The translations under genes and the position numbers were made by a program. Shown here in pieces: positions 16,574 through 25,285 of a stretch of DNA of 27,118 bases. The DNA is from DATFCK01 sp045809745 (GTDB taxonomy: Bacteria > Verrucomicrobiota > Verrucomicrobiia > Chthoniobacterales > UBA10450), in contig JBJMXE010000062.1 in NCBI GenBank assembly GCA_045809745.1, positions 1 to 27,118 of the forward strand, read 5' to 3'. The notes under the pieces were generated by a model. That model ran no database searches. It had not been told where the DNA came from and worked only from the letters and a program-made list of their open reading frames with translations. Position 1 is the first letter of the stretch. Each line of letters starts with the position of its first letter.

Positions 16574-16853
16574 AGGCGGGTTGGCGGGTAGGGTTAGCAG
16601 TTGCAGTACCAAAACGTTTTTCGACCGATGGGCATACGGATTCATGTGAAAAGTGCAACCTTTTCCTGTTTCGACGATGAAATGTTTTGGCTGGATGACT
16701 GACGGACGGTGGAGACACCCTTTTAACGCCACCTGAAACTTCGAGGCAAGCCAAATCGGGAAAGGATCAGCGCGTTCTGCGCAGTTCAGCGCCCTCTTTC
16801 AGTGATCGAAGGGCAGAAAGTTGGCCCGATCTAAGCTCATTATATATATCAGT
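16574..16853. promoter_or_regulatory. Divergent promoter region upstream of the EPS operon, with an AT-rich core
   Basis: These 280 bases separate the EPS operon start (16573, minus) from the secreted-protein start (16854, plus). At 16839-16849 is an 11-base pure A/T island in GC-rich surroundings. Read on the minus strand it contains an exact TATAAT (16839-16844), without a good -35. On the plus strand TTGGCC at 16821-16826 lies 16 bases before TATATA at 16843-16848, a weak sigma-70-like pair that would start transcription almost at the ATG. The repeat TCAGCGC occurs twice near 16770-16790. A promoter in this gap is very likely by position; the exact boxes are guesses. Confidence 0.45.
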
Positions 16854-17540
16854 ATGGGTTGCCCCACCTGCACAAAGTCCGCAGGCGCAACCCTTTTCAT
16901 CGTTCTGCTCGAGGCCGCGGCCGCTTTTTCTGCGCTCGCCGGCAATCCAGTGTCTGCCAGCCGGATGAATTGCGGAGCGCAGATCGAGTGCCTGACGCCA
17001 GATGGCCAGGTCGGCCGAATTTCCAAACTGCCGGTTCAAGATCCCACCGCGACCGCGCTAATTATGGAAGACGACACGGTCACGTGCGTTTTGCAGGAAG
17101 GCGAAACCAACTTTGTTATTGAGCTGCCGGAGACAGCCGTGCCGGATCGCTTCACATTTTTAAACGAGAACGGAAAAGCGCGCGGCGAATTGAAGATCTC
17201 GGTTTCGAATCAGCGCCTCGCACCAAATAGTTCAGACTGGAAAGAAGTGGAAGGCGTCATTCCATTCGCGCACAAACGTCTGTTCGGAGTATCGCTTCTT
17301 GGCATCGAGGCCAAATACGTTCGTCTTTCCTTCCGCGTCGATAAACAGACGCCGATTGCGTCATCGCAACCGATCAATCAACCATCCGATACCAAAAGCG
17401 TTGCAGCATCGGCAGCCGCAAGCAGTCCGTTTTCCACATCCGCATTTGATGAGGCACTGAACTCGAGGTTTAGCCGCGAACCAAGATCCAATCCCGTCTT
17501 GCTGGGCTGCATCGTCTCGTCAGTCGCGCCGCTGCGTTAA
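16854..17540 (+). CDS. Secreted protein with possible F5/8 type C-like (jelly-roll) domain
   Basis: A 228-residue protein. Residues 10-30 (AGATLFIVLLE then AAAAFSALAG) form a signal peptide core. Residues about 70-163 look like the core of an F5/8 type C/discoidin-like domain: a strand with PDRFTFLNENGKARGELKIS (97-116), then SSDWKEVEG (126-134), and near the end AKYVRLSFRVD (153-163). Such domains bind glycans or cell surfaces. The last 65 residues are Ser/Ala-rich low complexity with no anchor motif. The start at ATG 16854 is taken as closest to the signal peptide; 11 codons upstream (to 16821) are also open. It is transcribed away from the EPS operon from a shared region, suggesting it binds or organises the polymer. 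That role is inference; the domain call is from residue pattern only. Confidence 0.6.
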   Translation: MGCPTCTKSAGATLFIVLLEAAAAFSALAGNPVSASRMNCGAQIECLTPDGQVGRISKLPVQDPTATALIMEDDTVTCVLQEGETNFVIELPETAVPDRFTFLNENGKARGELKISVSNQRLAPNSSDWKEVEGVIPFAHKRLFGVSLLGIEAKYVRLSFRVDKQTPIASSQPINQPSDTKSVAASAAASSPFSTSAFDEALNSRFSREPRSNPVLLGCIVSSVAPLR

Positions 17541-17706
17541 ATCGAACTGATCTTCGGCAGGTTCCCGCGCACGGTTTTCAGAACGCCGCAGCCGAATTTC
17601 AAGCATTGCCTGAGCTTGTCCGACGATCTCGTTTCGCGGCTCCTCACCGGGTGATTCGTTTAGATCCTCGCGCTACCGATTGGAGCAGAGCACCGCCCGG
17701 ATAATC

Positions 17707-17769
17707 AAGGAGCGGCGGTTTGCAGCCGCCGGATTGGATTGTTCGGCGGCTGGGAAGCCGCCATTCCTT
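17707..17769. repeat. REP/BIME-like inverted pair of GC-rich hairpins
   Basis: Two related 26-base units lie head to head. The first (17707-17732) has arms CGGCGG (17713-17718) and CCGCCG (17726-17731). The second (17744-17769) has arms GGCGGCT (17745-17751) and AGCCGCC (17756-17762) around a GGGA loop. The outer ends AAGGA (17707-17711) and TCCTT (17765-17769) also pair. Two palindromic units in inverted order are the layout of REP/BIME elements mobilised by RAYT transposases. Whether other copies exist in the genome cannot be seen from the window. It could also act as a bidirectional terminator or mRNA stabiliser. Confidence 0.6.
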
Positions 17770-17830
17770 GCATCGCCCACTAGCTACTTCGCCGCTTATC
17801 TCAATCGGCAACTCCAAAGTCTCAAAAATG

Positions 17831-17861
17831 TTTGTAACGGCCGGTGCTGCGCCGGCACAAA
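17831..17861. repeat. GC-rich hairpin, possible second repeat or terminator
   Basis: GCCGG (17840-17844) pairs with CCGGC (17852-17856) across a 7-base loop, and flanking TTTGT (17831-17835) pairs with ACAAA (17857-17861), leaving a 4-base bulge on one side. It lies 70 bases after the REP-like pair but differs in sequence. On the minus strand a short T-run (TTTTGT) precedes the stem, so it is not a clear terminator. Confidence 0.35.
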
Positions 17862-17989
17862 ACCGATGGCGTAAACAGTATTTATAGTTTCTCGATTCAT
17901 CCGGCCCGAATTGTTCACTCGTTAGTCCGAAAAGCCGAAGGGGCACAGAATTAGCTCCCCTCGCAAATTGCCTTAACAAGCATTTTTGC

Positions 17990-19651
17990 ATGGGAGCAGC
18001 TACAGGGAAATCACGCCTATCCACAGCATCTACATCCATTTCAGATCATGAAACCGAGGAATTTGAAAAAGTTAATCCCGAGCAAACACAAACTCGGCCA
18101 CTGCTGGTCTGCAATCAGCCGCAAGGCAGTGATTATCTTGCATACCTTGCCCGGGCTACGAACGATGCAGTTCGGGATTGGGATGTAACAAACGGCAGAC
18201 TCTGCTGGCCTTGCGGCCTGCAGTCTTTGTTCGGCTACCCGACCGAGCCAAACGAAGTAACCATCCGGTTCTGGGATGAATGTCTCCATCCCGGTGATTA
18301 CACAAAGGTCACGACCAGCATCACAGATGCATTCGCTTCCGGCGCCGAACACTGGAGCGGCGAATATCGTTTCCGTCGTCAGGACGGGAACTACCTTCAC
18401 GTCCTTGAACGCGCCTTCATCCTGCGCGATGCGGACAGCCGTCCCACCCGATTTGTCGGATCGATGATGGACGTGACCGCGCGAAAGCAGCTGCACGATC
18501 AGCTGTCGCGTTCGCAAAAAATGGAAGCGTTCGGCCAGCTCGCAGGCGGCGTTGCTCACGACTTCAACAATTTCCTGACGGCGATTCTGGGTTACAGCGA
18601 TCTCGTCCTTGATGAAACCGACGGCAAAGGCGTGGTAGCCAGTCACGTTGCCGAGATTCGCAAAGCAGCCGGACGGGCCTCCGCGCTGGCGAGTCAACTG
18701 CTGGCGTTCAGCCAAAGAAACGTGCTGGAGCCGCACGTTGTTGAGGTGAATTCCATTATCCTTAATCTCGAGCGGACGCTGCTCAGATTGTTAGGCGAAA
18801 ACATCACGATCGTGTGTCACTTGCATCACGAAAAAGCAGGCGCGCACGTCAAGGTCGACGCCGGGCAACTGGCGCAAATTATTATCAACATGGCGGTGAA
18901 CGCCCGCGACGCGATGCCGTCCGGAGGTCAGCTCACCCTGGAAACCGCCGCGGCGACTCTGTCGGATGGCCAGGTATTATGCGGCACTGAATATTTACCG
19001 GCTGGTGATTACGTCATGATCAGTGTGATCGACACCGGCGGGGGAATTACCGACGAAGTGAAAGGTCACTTGTTCGAGCCATTCTTCACCACCAAAAATC
19101 ACGAGCGCAACAGCGGTCTCGGTCTGGCGACAAGTTATGGAATCGTCTGCCAAAGCGGAGGGCGCATTCGGGTTGAAAGCGCGCTCGGACGTGGAACAAA
19201 GGTTCAGATTTACCTGCCCAGAGTGCCGGCGCCGCCCGCACCTTCGTATCGGAAACCCAGCAGCAAACTTATGCCCACGGGGTCCGAATGCATCATGGTT
19301 GTGGAAGACGACGTCAGCGTTCGGCACATTTCCGTTCGGGTGTTGAAAAATCTTGGGTACGAAGTGATTGAAGCCGCCAGCTGCATTGATGCGCAGCGAC
19401 TGTTTGAGCAGCGGAGCACTGGCAAGGTTCATCTGCTGGTGACAGATGTTGTTCTGCCGCACATGAGCGGTCGCGATTTCGCCGCGTGGCTGCGGACCGT
19501 AAGTCCTGAAACGAAGGTCGTGTTCGTTTCGGGCTACCTGGAAGAATCCCACAATGCCGGTGAGTTGGGGGATCCGGGCACATTCTTCCTGTCCAAACCA
19601 TTTGATCCGGAGCAGCTGGCCACCACGATTCGACAGGCGCTCGATTCTTAG
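17990..19651 (+). CDS. Soluble hybrid sensor histidine kinase: PAS, HisKA, HATPase, receiver
   Basis: A 553-residue cytosolic protein without membrane segments. A PAS domain (about 50-165) ends in FVGSMMDVTARKQ. The HisKA box is GQLAGGVAHDFNNFLTAILG with the phospho-acceptor H190. The HATPase carries an N box NMAVNARDAMPSGG (300-313), G1 DTGGGI (348-353), F box FEPFFTTK (362-369) and G2 GLGLAT (376-381). A C-terminal receiver follows: VVEDD (437-441), phospho-acceptor D486 in VTDVVLPHMSG, S514 and K536. It autophosphorylates on His and passes phosphate to its own Asp. No separate output response regulator is adjacent, so its target is unknown. The signal is presumably internal (redox, ligand) through the PAS. 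A link to the EPS cluster is only positional. Confidence 0.92.
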   Translation: MGAATGKSRLSTASTSISDHETEEFEKVNPEQTQTRPLLVCNQPQGSDYLAYLARATNDAVRDWDVTNGRLCWPCGLQSLFGYPTEPNEVTIRFWDECLHPGDYTKVTTSITDAFASGAEHWSGEYRFRRQDGNYLHVLERAFILRDADSRPTRFVGSMMDVTARKQLHDQLSRSQKMEAFGQLAGGVAHDFNNFLTAILGYSDLVLDETDGKGVVASHVAEIRKAAGRASALASQLLAFSQRNVLEPHVVEVNSIILNLERTLLRLLGENITIVCHLHHEKAGAHVKVDAGQLAQIIINMAVNARDAMPSGGQLTLETAAATLSDGQVLCGTEYLPAGDYVMISVIDTGGGITDEVKGHLFEPFFTTKNHERNSGLGLATSYGIVCQSGGRIRVESALGRGTKVQIYLPRVPAPPAPSYRKPSSKLMPTGSECIMVVEDDVSVRHISVRVLKNLGYEVIEAASCIDAQRLFEQRSTGKVHLLVTDVVLPHMSGRDFAAWLRTVSPETKVVFVSGYLEESHNAGELGDPGTFFLSKPFDPEQLATTIRQALDS

Positions 19652-19792
19652 GCCGCGGACCGGAGCGGATTAGTGGGATGAGATGAGCTCGTCCCTCCCT
19701 GTGTTGTTCGCTCAGGAAATTCTTGAGCGTCCTCTTTTGACGACAAGCGCGAACGGTTCGTAGCACAAGCCTGCCATAGACCGCGCCAGCTG

Positions 19793-21088
19793 ATGAAATT
19801 GCTCACTATCTTTCTGTCACTCGCCGTCGCATTGGCGGTTGAGACGCCCGGTGCGGCCGAGCAACCACTTCTCACGGGCGACGCAGCAATGACAGATTGG
19901 CGAACGGACGCGCCCGGAGTTCGACGCAAAATCATGGTGAAGGATCTGCCATTGCCAGGATCCAACATCTTGGCAATCAAACCACCCCGTGTGGCGAGCC
20001 GCCCCGAAGGAGCCGAGCCGCGCATCCTGCCGGGATTCACCATTCAGCTTTATGCCAGCGGTCTGAGCGATCCGCGCTTTCTCCTCACCGCGCCAAACGG
20101 CGATATTTTCGTGAGCGAAAGTAACGCGAATCAGATCAAAATTCTCCGAGAGGGCGATCACGGCGGAAAGTCGAATGGGACGCAGGTTTTTGCCCGAGAA
20201 AATCTCAATAGCCCGTTTGGATTGGCCTTCTATCCGCCCGGACCGAATCCGAAATTTCTCTACGTCGCTAACACCGACGCCATTGTCAGGATGCCGTATG
20301 AAAACGGCGACACGCGCGCTCGAGCACCAGTCGAGAAGGTCGCTTCTCTGTCAGCTGGGGCCGGGTTTCTCGGCGGAGGCGGACATTGGACCCGCGACAT
20401 CGTCTTTTCGCCCGATGGCAGAAAGATGTACGTTTCGGTCGGCTCATACTCCAACAACTCCGACAATTCCCGGGAGGCGGATCGTGCGCGGATTTTCGAA
20501 CTCAACCCGGACGGAAGTGATCGAAAGGTTTTCGCATGGGGAATCCGCAATGCGGTGGGTATCGCGTTCCGACCCGGGACTAACGAGCTGTGGATGAGCA
20601 CGAACGAGCGCGATGAGCTCGGCGACAACCTTCCTCCGGACTACATCAGTCGAGTGCAGCCCGGCGGATTTTACGGCTGGCCGTGGTTCTACATCGGGAA
20701 TCACCCCGATCCGAAGCACAAAGGAAAGCATCCGGACCTGGCCGGAAAAGTCCTCGTTCCTGATGTTCTGATCCAGCCGCATTCCGCGTCCTTGAATCTC
20801 TGTTTCTACCAGGGCAGTCAGTTTCCATCTGAATATCAGGGAGACATTTTTGCGGCCCTGCATGGATCGTGGAACCGCAATCGTCGCACCGGATACAAGA
20901 TCATTCGGGTTCCCTTTAATCACGCTACGGGAAAGCCGGTAGGTGAATACCAGGATTTCGTCACCGGGTTTGTAACTCCTGATGGAGTGGTGTGGGGGCG
21001 GCCGGTAGGAATCACCGTAGCGAAAGACGGCGCTCTCCTCTTCAGCGAAGACGGGAATAACAGCATCTGGCGGATCGCTCACGACTGA
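19793..21088 (+). CDS. Secreted PQQ-dependent sugar dehydrogenase (sorbosone dehydrogenase family)
   Basis: A 431-residue protein. The signal peptide MKLLTIFLSLAVALAVETPG with cleavage near AAEQ sends it to the periplasm. The rest is a six-bladed beta-propeller of the sGDH/L-sorbosone dehydrogenase type: LSDPRFLLTAPNGDIFVSES (91-110), SPFGLAFYP (140-148), GGGGHWTRDIVFSPDGRKMY (194-213, with candidate catalytic H198), AWGIRNAVGIAFRP (248-261) and GRPVGITVAKDGALLFSED (402-420). Members oxidise aldoses or sorbosone with PQQ and pass electrons to a quinone or cytochrome. The substrate is not certain and no PQQ-synthesis genes are in view. It lies alone with 141 bases upstream and 36 bases before ilvA, and could be co-transcribed with it. 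Confidence 0.85.
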   Translation: MKLLTIFLSLAVALAVETPGAAEQPLLTGDAAMTDWRTDAPGVRRKIMVKDLPLPGSNILAIKPPRVASRPEGAEPRILPGFTIQLYASGLSDPRFLLTAPNGDIFVSESNANQIKILREGDHGGKSNGTQVFARENLNSPFGLAFYPPGPNPKFLYVANTDAIVRMPYENGDTRARAPVEKVASLSAGAGFLGGGGHWTRDIVFSPDGRKMYVSVGSYSNNSDNSREADRARIFELNPDGSDRKVFAWGIRNAVGIAFRPGTNELWMSTNERDELGDNLPPDYISRVQPGGFYGWPWFYIGNHPDPKHKGKHPDLAGKVLVPDVLIQPHSASLNLCFYQGSQFPSEYQGDIFAALHGSWNRNRRTGYKIIRVPFNHATGKPVGEYQDFVTGFVTPDGVVWGRPVGITVAKDGALLFSEDGNNSIWRIAHD

Positions 21089-21124
21089 ATCGTTGCCGCC
21101 GCCGAACCACGGGTATATTGCACT

Positions 21125-22339
21125 GTGGTGGTGACTTTTAAGGATATCGACGCAGCCCGGCCGCGCATCAAAGGCGCTGTCTACTATTCCCCCTGCCCGC
21201 CTTCAATTCCGTTGAGCGGGATCACCGGGATGGAGATCTACTGCAAGCTCGATAACCTCCAGCGCACCGGCAGCTTTAAAGAAAGAGGTGCCCGGAACGC
21301 GCTCTCATTGTTGCCCCCGGATCAGCAGAAGCGCGGAGTGATCGCCGCATCGGCCGGAAATCACGCCCAGGCACTGGCTTACCAGGGAAAACTGTTAGGC
21401 GTTCCGGCCACAGTCGTGATGCCGAAGTTCGCTCCCCTCATCAAAGTGAGCAACTGTCAGAAGCTCGGAGCCCGTGTTGTTCTTCACGGCAAAGACTTCG
21501 CCGAAGCAAAAGCACACGCGCACGAAATCGGTGAGAAAGAGGGATTCGCATACATCGACGGTTACGATGATCCGGCGATCATTGCCGGACAGGGCACCAT
21601 GGGAATCGAGATTATTGAGCAGGTGCCAGAGGTCGATGTGGTGGTGGTTCCGGTCGGGGGTGGAGGTCTCCTCGCGGGTGTGTCGTTGGCGGTGAAAACA
21701 TTGAAACCGCAGGTGAAGGTGGTCGCGGTTGAGGCCGAAAATGTGGCCAGCTTTGCCGCAGCGCTTGAAGCCGGTAAACCAACGCGCACGGCGATGCATC
21801 CCACACTTGCGGATGGCCTGGCGATTCCGCAGGTCGGCGCGAATGCATTCGCGATTGCACAGCCGAATGTCGACCTCAACGTCACCGTGACAGAAGAACA
21901 AATCGCGATTTCTATTTTGCGAATCGTTGAACTCGAAAAGGGTGTGGTCGAAGGAGCCGCGGCGACGCCGTTGGCTGCGTGCCTTTCGGGCAAACTTAAA
22001 CAGTTCGCCGGGAAGAAATGTGTGCTGTTGCTTTGCGGCGGTAACATCGATCCAAATGTGCTGAGTCGCGTGATTGAACGGGGCTTGGTGGCCGATGGCC
22101 GCCTGTGCCGCTTTGCCGCGGTGATCAGCGACCGGCCCGGTGGCCTGGCCGATTTGTCGACACAGATTGCGGCCAGCGGAGCGAGCATCAAACAAGTGGT
22201 TCACGACCGCGCCTTTGCCAGCAGCGACATCTCCGCGGTCCGGGTTCTGTGCACCGTGGAAACGCGGGATCGCGAGCATCTTGCCGAGCTGCGGGCACAA
22301 CTGCGTAGTCACGGCGTCGAGACGCACGACTCTCAGTAA
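21125..22339 (+). CDS. ilvA: Threonine ammonia-lyase (threonine dehydratase) with ACT domain
   Basis: A 404-residue PLP enzyme that turns threonine into 2-oxobutanoate and ammonia, the first step of isoleucine synthesis. K52 in TGSFKERGARNA binds PLP; SAGNHAQ (76-82), GGGGLLAG (178-185) and LCGGN (303-307) bind the cofactor phosphate and substrate. A single ACT-type domain sits at about 328-404. The length fits the ~400-residue threonine ammonia-lyase with one ACT domain rather than the ~510-residue E. coli IlvA. Both biosynthetic and catabolic roles exist in this class, so ilvA is used in the broad sense. The start is one of three successive GTG codons from 21125. It sits 62 bases before gcvP; both belong to Gly/Ser/Thr metabolism. 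Confidence 0.9.
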   Translation: MVVTFKDIDAARPRIKGAVYYSPCPPSIPLSGITGMEIYCKLDNLQRTGSFKERGARNALSLLPPDQQKRGVIAASAGNHAQALAYQGKLLGVPATVVMPKFAPLIKVSNCQKLGARVVLHGKDFAEAKAHAHEIGEKEGFAYIDGYDDPAIIAGQGTMGIEIIEQVPEVDVVVVPVGGGGLLAGVSLAVKTLKPQVKVVAVEAENVASFAAALEAGKPTRTAMHPTLADGLAIPQVGANAFAIAQPNVDLNVTVTEEQIAISILRIVELEKGVVEGAAATPLAACLSGKLKQFAGKKCVLLLCGGNIDPNVLSRVIERGLVADGRLCRFAAVISDRPGGLADLSTQIAASGASIKQVVHDRAFASSDISAVRVLCTVETRDREHLAELRAQLRSHGVETHDSQ

Positions 22340-22401
22340 CCCGCAGCCCACAGAGTTGATTGCCCGCTTGAAGCGACGGCGCGCTTCCATACCGTCAGTA
22401 G

Positions 22402-25266
22402 ATGGAAGTACGGGAGCAAAAACGAGCACAATTCGCGACCCGCCACCTGGGTCCGAACCCGGAAGAAGTTGAGGCGATGCTGCGGGAGATCGGGTTTGAC
22501 GATCTCGACGCCTTAATCGACGCCACGGTTCCGAAAAACATCCGGTTCGACCGCGACCTGGATCTACCGGAACCGAAATCCGAGGCCGAGGCACTGGCCG
22601 AATTACGATCGATTTCGAAGAAAAACCAGCTGGCAAAGTCGTTCATTGGCGCCGGTTACTCCGACTGCGTCACGCCGCCGGTGATTCAACGCAATGTCCT
22701 GGAGAATCCCGGCTGGTACACCGCCTACACTCCGTATCAAGCTGAAATCGCGCAGGGTCGTCTGGAAGCGCTTCTGAACTTCCAGACAATGATTACCGAT
22801 CTCACTGCGATGGAGATTGCCAACGCATCAATGCTCGATGAGGCCACCTCGGCCGCGGAAGCAATGGCGTTATGCCACGCGGTGCTTCCTGGCAGAAATC
22901 GGTTTCTGGTCGCCGACCACTGTCACCCGCAGACAATCGAAGTCGTTCGCACCCGCGCTGAACCACTCGGTATCAGCCTAACCGTTGGTGATTATTCGGA
23001 GTTCAAAATTGATGAGTCCATTTTCGGCGTGCTAGTCCAATATCCGGCGACCGATGGGGCAATCTGCGACCTGGAGCAATTGGTTAGGCAAGCTCATGCC
23101 GCAGGAGCCCTGGTGGTGGTGGCGGCAGATATTCTGGCTCTTACCTTATTGAAACCACCGGGAGAATTGGGCGCCGACGTTGTGGTTGGCAGCACTCAAC
23201 GGTTCGGCGTTCCTCTCGGCTTCGGCGGACCTCACGCTGCTTACTTCGCTACTCGCGACGCCCACAAACGTCACATGCCTGGCCGGTTAGTCGGGGTGTC
23301 GCACGACGCCGATGGCCGTCCGGCCTACCGATTGTCGCTTCAGACACGGGAGCAGCATATCCGCCGCGACAAAGCCACCAGCAACATCTGCACAGCGCAG
23401 GTTCTTCTCGCCGTTATGGCATCGATGTACGCGGTTTATCATGGACCGCGAGGGTTGCGAAGAATCGCCGAGCGTGTGCACGATTGTGCTGCCCGGATCG
23501 CCAGCGGTCTCGAGCAAATCGGTTTGCGCGTTCGCCACCAGAACTTCTTTGACACTGTCCGCGTCGACCTGAGTGAAGGAGGCGCCGCCGATTTCGTGGA
23601 GCGAGCGGCGCGATTGGGTTGCAATCTTCGGAGGCTTGGCACCGACTCGATAGGCATTTCCGTAGATGAAACGACCACCGAGACTGACGTCGAAACGCTG
23701 ATGTCGTTATTCCGGGGGACGCACGTCCGGGATTTCGAAGACCAACAGTTGCGTGGGGACGCGTTCCGGCTTCCGGACTTCGCCGTTCGTACTTCTGATT
23801 ATCTGCGGCACCCGATCTTCAACACCCACGATACCGAGACGGAGATGCTGCGGTACCTGAAGCGTCTCGAATCGCGGGACCTGTCGCTCTGCCATTCGAT
23901 GATTCCGCTCGGTTCATGCACGATGAAACTGAACGCGACGGCGGAGATGTTCCCGATCTCCTGGCCGGAATTTGCGCGGCTGCATCCTTTCGCGCCGTCA
24001 GATCAAACACAGGGCTATGCCGAAATGTGCAGCCAACTCGAGCATTGGCTGGCAGAAATCACCGGATTCGCCTCTGTGTCGTTGCAACCTAACGCAGGGT
24101 CACAAGGCGAGTATGCCGGGCTGTTGGCGATTCGCGAATATCACCGGTTCCGCGGGGAAGCCGGACGCAATGTTTGTCTGATTCCGCAATCCGCCCACGG
24201 AACCAATCCGGCCAGCGCGGTCATGGCGGGATTCAAGGTTGTTCCGGTGGCGACTTTGAAAGACGGCGATATCGATTTGGCGGATCTCCGCGCCAAAGCG
24301 GATGTGCATGCCCGTGATCTGGCCGCGCTGATGGTCACTTACCCGAGCACGCACGGTGTGTTCGAAACATCGATCCGCGAACTCTGCGAAATCGTGCATA
24401 CCCACGGAGGACAGGTGTATCTCGACGGCGCTAATATGAACGCGCAGGTCGGGTTGTGCCGGCCCGGCGACTACGGTGCCGATGTTTGCCATTTGAATTT
24501 GCACAAGACGTTTTGCATTCCCCACGGCGGAGGCGGGCCAGGGATGGGACCGATCGGCGTTGCGAAACATCTCATCCCGTTTCTGCCCGCGCACCCAACC
24601 CTGAACGATTCGCCGAGAAAAGATGGACGGGTAGGTCCGGTGGCGCAGGCGCCATTCGGCAGCGCGAGTATTCTGACAATATCCTGGATGTACATTCGAA
24701 TGATGGGCGCGCCCGGCCTAACTGATGCAACCAGGATCGCCATTCTTAATGCGAATTATATCGCCAAACGGCTGGACCCGCACTTTCCGGTACTGTTTAA
24801 AGGCAAACGTGGTCTGGTCGCGCACGAATGCATCGTCGATCTGCGACAGTTCAAAAGCGCCGGAATTGAAGTCGAAGACGCAGCCAAACGATTGATCGAT
24901 TACGGATTCCACGCGCCAACCGTTTCCTTCCCCGTCGCCGGAACAATGATGATCGAGCCGACGGAAAGCGAGGCAAAGCCGGAGCTTGATCGTTTCTGCG
25001 ATGCCATGATTGCGATTCGATCCGAGATCGAAGCGATCGTTAACGGGAACATGGACAAGCAAAACAATCCGCTAAAGAAGGCGCCGCATACTGCGCGTCA
25101 GATCGCCTCCGACCAATGGGACCGGCCGTATTCGCGCGGACAGGCTGCTTTCCCGACCGCCTGGACAAGAGAATTCAAATTCTGGCCGCATGTTGCCCGA
25201 ATTGATAACGTCTACGGCGATCGAAATTTGTTTTGTTCGTGTGTTCCGCTCGAACAGTTCGAGTAG
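22402..25266 (+). CDS. gcvP: Glycine dehydrogenase (decarboxylating), P-protein of glycine cleavage system
   Basis: A 954-residue single-chain P-protein, the usual full length of the homodimeric form. It decarboxylates glycine and passes the aminomethyl group to the lipoyl arm of H-protein. Both halves of the duplicated aspartate-aminotransferase fold are present. N-terminal features include TRHLGPNPEEVEAML and FIGAGYSDCVTPPVIQRN. The active C-terminal half has SMIPLGSCTMKLNATAEM, YPSTHGVFE, the PLP lysine K702 in HLNLHKTF and the glycine-rich loop HGGGGPGMGPIG. It ends normally (RNLFCSCVP). The other system components (gcvT, gcvH) are not in the window, an unusual isolation. It converges with the phosphoribosyltransferase gene, 19 bases apart, with no visible terminator. 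Confidence 0.97.
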   Translation: MEVREQKRAQFATRHLGPNPEEVEAMLREIGFDDLDALIDATVPKNIRFDRDLDLPEPKSEAEALAELRSISKKNQLAKSFIGAGYSDCVTPPVIQRNVLENPGWYTAYTPYQAEIAQGRLEALLNFQTMITDLTAMEIANASMLDEATSAAEAMALCHAVLPGRNRFLVADHCHPQTIEVVRTRAEPLGISLTVGDYSEFKIDESIFGVLVQYPATDGAICDLEQLVRQAHAAGALVVVAADILALTLLKPPGELGADVVVGSTQRFGVPLGFGGPHAAYFATRDAHKRHMPGRLVGVSHDADGRPAYRLSLQTREQHIRRDKATSNICTAQVLLAVMASMYAVYHGPRGLRRIAERVHDCAARIASGLEQIGLRVRHQNFFDTVRVDLSEGGAADFVERAARLGCNLRRLGTDSIGISVDETTTETDVETLMSLFRGTHVRDFEDQQLRGDAFRLPDFAVRTSDYLRHPIFNTHDTETEMLRYLKRLESRDLSLCHSMIPLGSCTMKLNATAEMFPISWPEFARLHPFAPSDQTQGYAEMCSQLEHWLAEITGFASVSLQPNAGSQGEYAGLLAIREYHRFRGEAGRNVCLIPQSAHGTNPASAVMAGFKVVPVATLKDGDIDLADLRAKADVHARDLAALMVTYPSTHGVFETSIRELCEIVHTHGGQVYLDGANMNAQVGLCRPGDYGADVCHLNLHKTFCIPHGGGGPGMGPIGVAKHLIPFLPAHPTLNDSPRKDGRVGPVAQAPFGSASILTISWMYIRMMGAPGLTDATRIAILNANYIAKRLDPHFPVLFKGKRGLVAHECIVDLRQFKSAGIEVEDAAKRLIDYGFHAPTVSFPVAGTMMIEPTESEAKPELDRFCDAMIAIRSEIEAIVNGNMDKQNNPLKKAPHTARQIASDQWDRPYSRGQAAFPTAWTREFKFWPHVARIDNVYGDRNLFCSCVPLEQFE

Positions 25267-25285
25267 CACCCGTCGATTCACAGCG

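Larger units (their letters stand above)
17541..17989. other. 450-base intergenic region with palindromic repeats
   Basis: No gene is supported here. The stretch between the secreted-protein gene and the histidine kinase contains a REP-like palindromic element (17707-17769) and a second GC-rich hairpin (17831-17861). The remaining sequence shows no recognised feature; the kinase promoter should be in the last 100 bases, but no clear boxes were found. Confidence 0.6.

Noticed and set aside
17541..17654. In-frame open stretch after the stop of the secreted protein, reading to a TGA near 17654
   Set aside because: About 36 codons without a stop are expected fairly often by chance at this GC content, and the stretch shows no clear homology or function. 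Considered as a read-through or truncation, but unsupported.
18041..18736. Minus-strand frame of 231 codons within the histidine kinase
   Set aside because: It falls within the PAS/HisKA coding region, whose motifs are intact on the plus strand; no independent evidence.
21395..22636. Long open frame (413 codons) on the minus strand opposite ilvA
   Set aside because: It lies antisense to a complete enzyme with all motifs, and its composition is rich in Arg, His and Cys with no recognisable domain. It is a shadow of the GC-rich codon pattern.
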